This document shows positions 14,321 to 15,026 of a stretch of DNA of 15,026 nt, in pieces. The stretch is from Legionella genomosp. 1. GTDB taxonomy: Bacteria > Pseudomonadota > Gammaproteobacteria > Legionellales > Legionellaceae. The notes beneath the pieces were generated by a model that worked only from the letters and a program-made list of their open reading frames with translations, was not told where the DNA came from and ran no database searches. Position 1 is the first letter of the stretch. Every line of letters begins with the position of its first letter. Both the position numbers and the translations under genes were made by a program. Location: contig CAMBDN010000038.1 of assembly GCA_945865355.1 (NCBI GenBank), positions 1 through 15,026 of the forward strand, given 5' to 3'.

Positions 14321-15026
14321 ATGATTTCAGTACGACGTTTTCCCCTGCGAATTGCTATTCAGAGCATTTTCCTATCCATCTTTATTATTCTTGTAAGTGT
14401 CATCGTCACCTTATCATCATTCGAATATTCAAAATCCATAGAAGTCTTCTCTAAAAAATTAATGGCTGATGCGGCGACCAACGTTATGGGTCAATTGAGA
14501 AATCAGCTACTCCCTGCTGAACTAACAATTAAACTCACAAAATCATTAATGGAAAAGGATCTGATCACGCCGCAACAATTGGTGAATTATACCTATGTGG
14601 TTGCTAAAAATTTACCACACTATACTTACAAAACACCCATTCGAGTATCTACTTGGGGCGATGATGAAGGAAACAGCATTGCAACAACGTTAGAGGCAGA
14701 TGGCACCTATTCCACCGATATCATTACACCCAATACAACACCACCGGTTAGCACGAAGTTGTACCGTGATTTGGATGGTAAAATCATAAAGCGCGAGCCC
14801 ATTACCAATCGTTATGACCCACGCACTCGACCTTGGTATATTGCTGCCAAAAAGGCCGGACTCCCTATCTGGACTAAAATTTATACGTCACTCCCTTATA
14901 AAAACCTTACTGTTGCAACAGCCAATCCTATCTACAACAAACAAAAAAAATTGTTGGGAATTTTTGAGTTAGAACTTAAAATGACGGGTTTTGCAAAATT
15001 TCTATCATCCGTAAAAATCAGCGCCA
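14321..15026 (+). CDS. Cache-domain membrane sensor, probable second class III adenylate cyclase (partial at right edge)
   Basis: The 235 visible residues have no stop and run off the right edge. The start MISVRRFPLRIAIQSIF parallels MNSIRHFPLRIAIQSIF of the upstream gene; 39 of the first 60 residues are identical by hand alignment. Features seen: a membrane helix (about 13-33), SKKLMADAATNV, the Cache-like sensor with WGDDEGNSIATTLEAD, RYDPRTRPWYIAA and FELELKMTGFAKFL. The catalytic domain lies beyond the window, so cyclase activity is inferred from the paralogue. The ribosome binding site is weak (AGG, 14312-14314). This copy is intact across the site where the upstream one is frameshifted. 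The differing sensor sequences suggest that the two respond to different ligands or have begun to diverge in function. Confidence 0.82.
   Translation, partial: MISVRRFPLRIAIQSIFLSIFIILVSVIVTLSSFEYSKSIEVFSKKLMADAATNVMGQLRNQLLPAELTIKLTKSLMEKDLITPQQLVNYTYVVAKNLPHYTYKTPIRVSTWGDDEGNSIATTLEADGTYSTDIITPNTTPPVSTKLYRDLDGKIIKREPITNRYDPRTRPWYIAAKKAGLPIWTKIYTSLPYKNLTVATANPIYNKQKKLLGIFELELKMTGFAKFLSSVKISA

Overview
The window looks like chromosomal DNA of a gammaproteobacterium close to Legionella. The evidence is an AT-rich base composition, a ubiE-ubiJ-ubiB-tatA-tatB cluster with tatC detached and inverted, lineage-specific proteins of the kind common in Legionella (a coiled-coil 206-residue protein and a DUF1810 protein with a long C-terminal extension), and tandem membrane-bound class III nucleotide cyclases. 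The genus is inferred from protein resemblance, not proven. No tRNA, rRNA, CRISPR array, transposase, integrase or phage gene was found.

Positions 1-3841 hold a row of small metabolic genes. A tri-haem cytochrome c runs leftward off the edge and is divergent from a Rieske [2Fe-2S] protein. A LysE/ArgO-type exporter, a DUF1993 protein and a DUF1841 protein follow. A cluster of hairpin-forming repeats lies between the last two. A small secreted acidic protein (3899-4186) comes next.

Positions 4255-7694 form a compact operon: ubiE, ubiJ, ubiB, tatA, tatB. The first three make ubiquinone: a C-methyltransferase, a lipid-binding accessory factor and an atypical kinase/ATPase. TatA and TatB are parts of the twin-arginine translocase. 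tatA is only 57 codons and tatB only 74. The third component, tatC, is not next in line. An uncharacterised gene (7821-8441) sits there instead, and tatC lies beyond it on the opposite strand, with only 2 bases between the two stop codons.

Positions 9303-12195 carry a DUF1810 protein with an extra C-terminal module, a possible 16-codon ORF with a good ribosome binding site, and a YbiT-type ABC-F protein. The small ORF fills the gap between the two larger genes.

From 12267 to the right edge there are two tandem paralogous genes for Cache-domain membrane adenylate cyclases. The first is split by a one-base shift at a run of five C (12564-12568). Removing one C restores a 636-residue protein that aligns across the junction with its neighbour and keeps every catalytic residue I looked for. 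The second copy is intact as far as it can be read. This frameshift and the small ORF before the ABC-F gene are the observations most worth checking.
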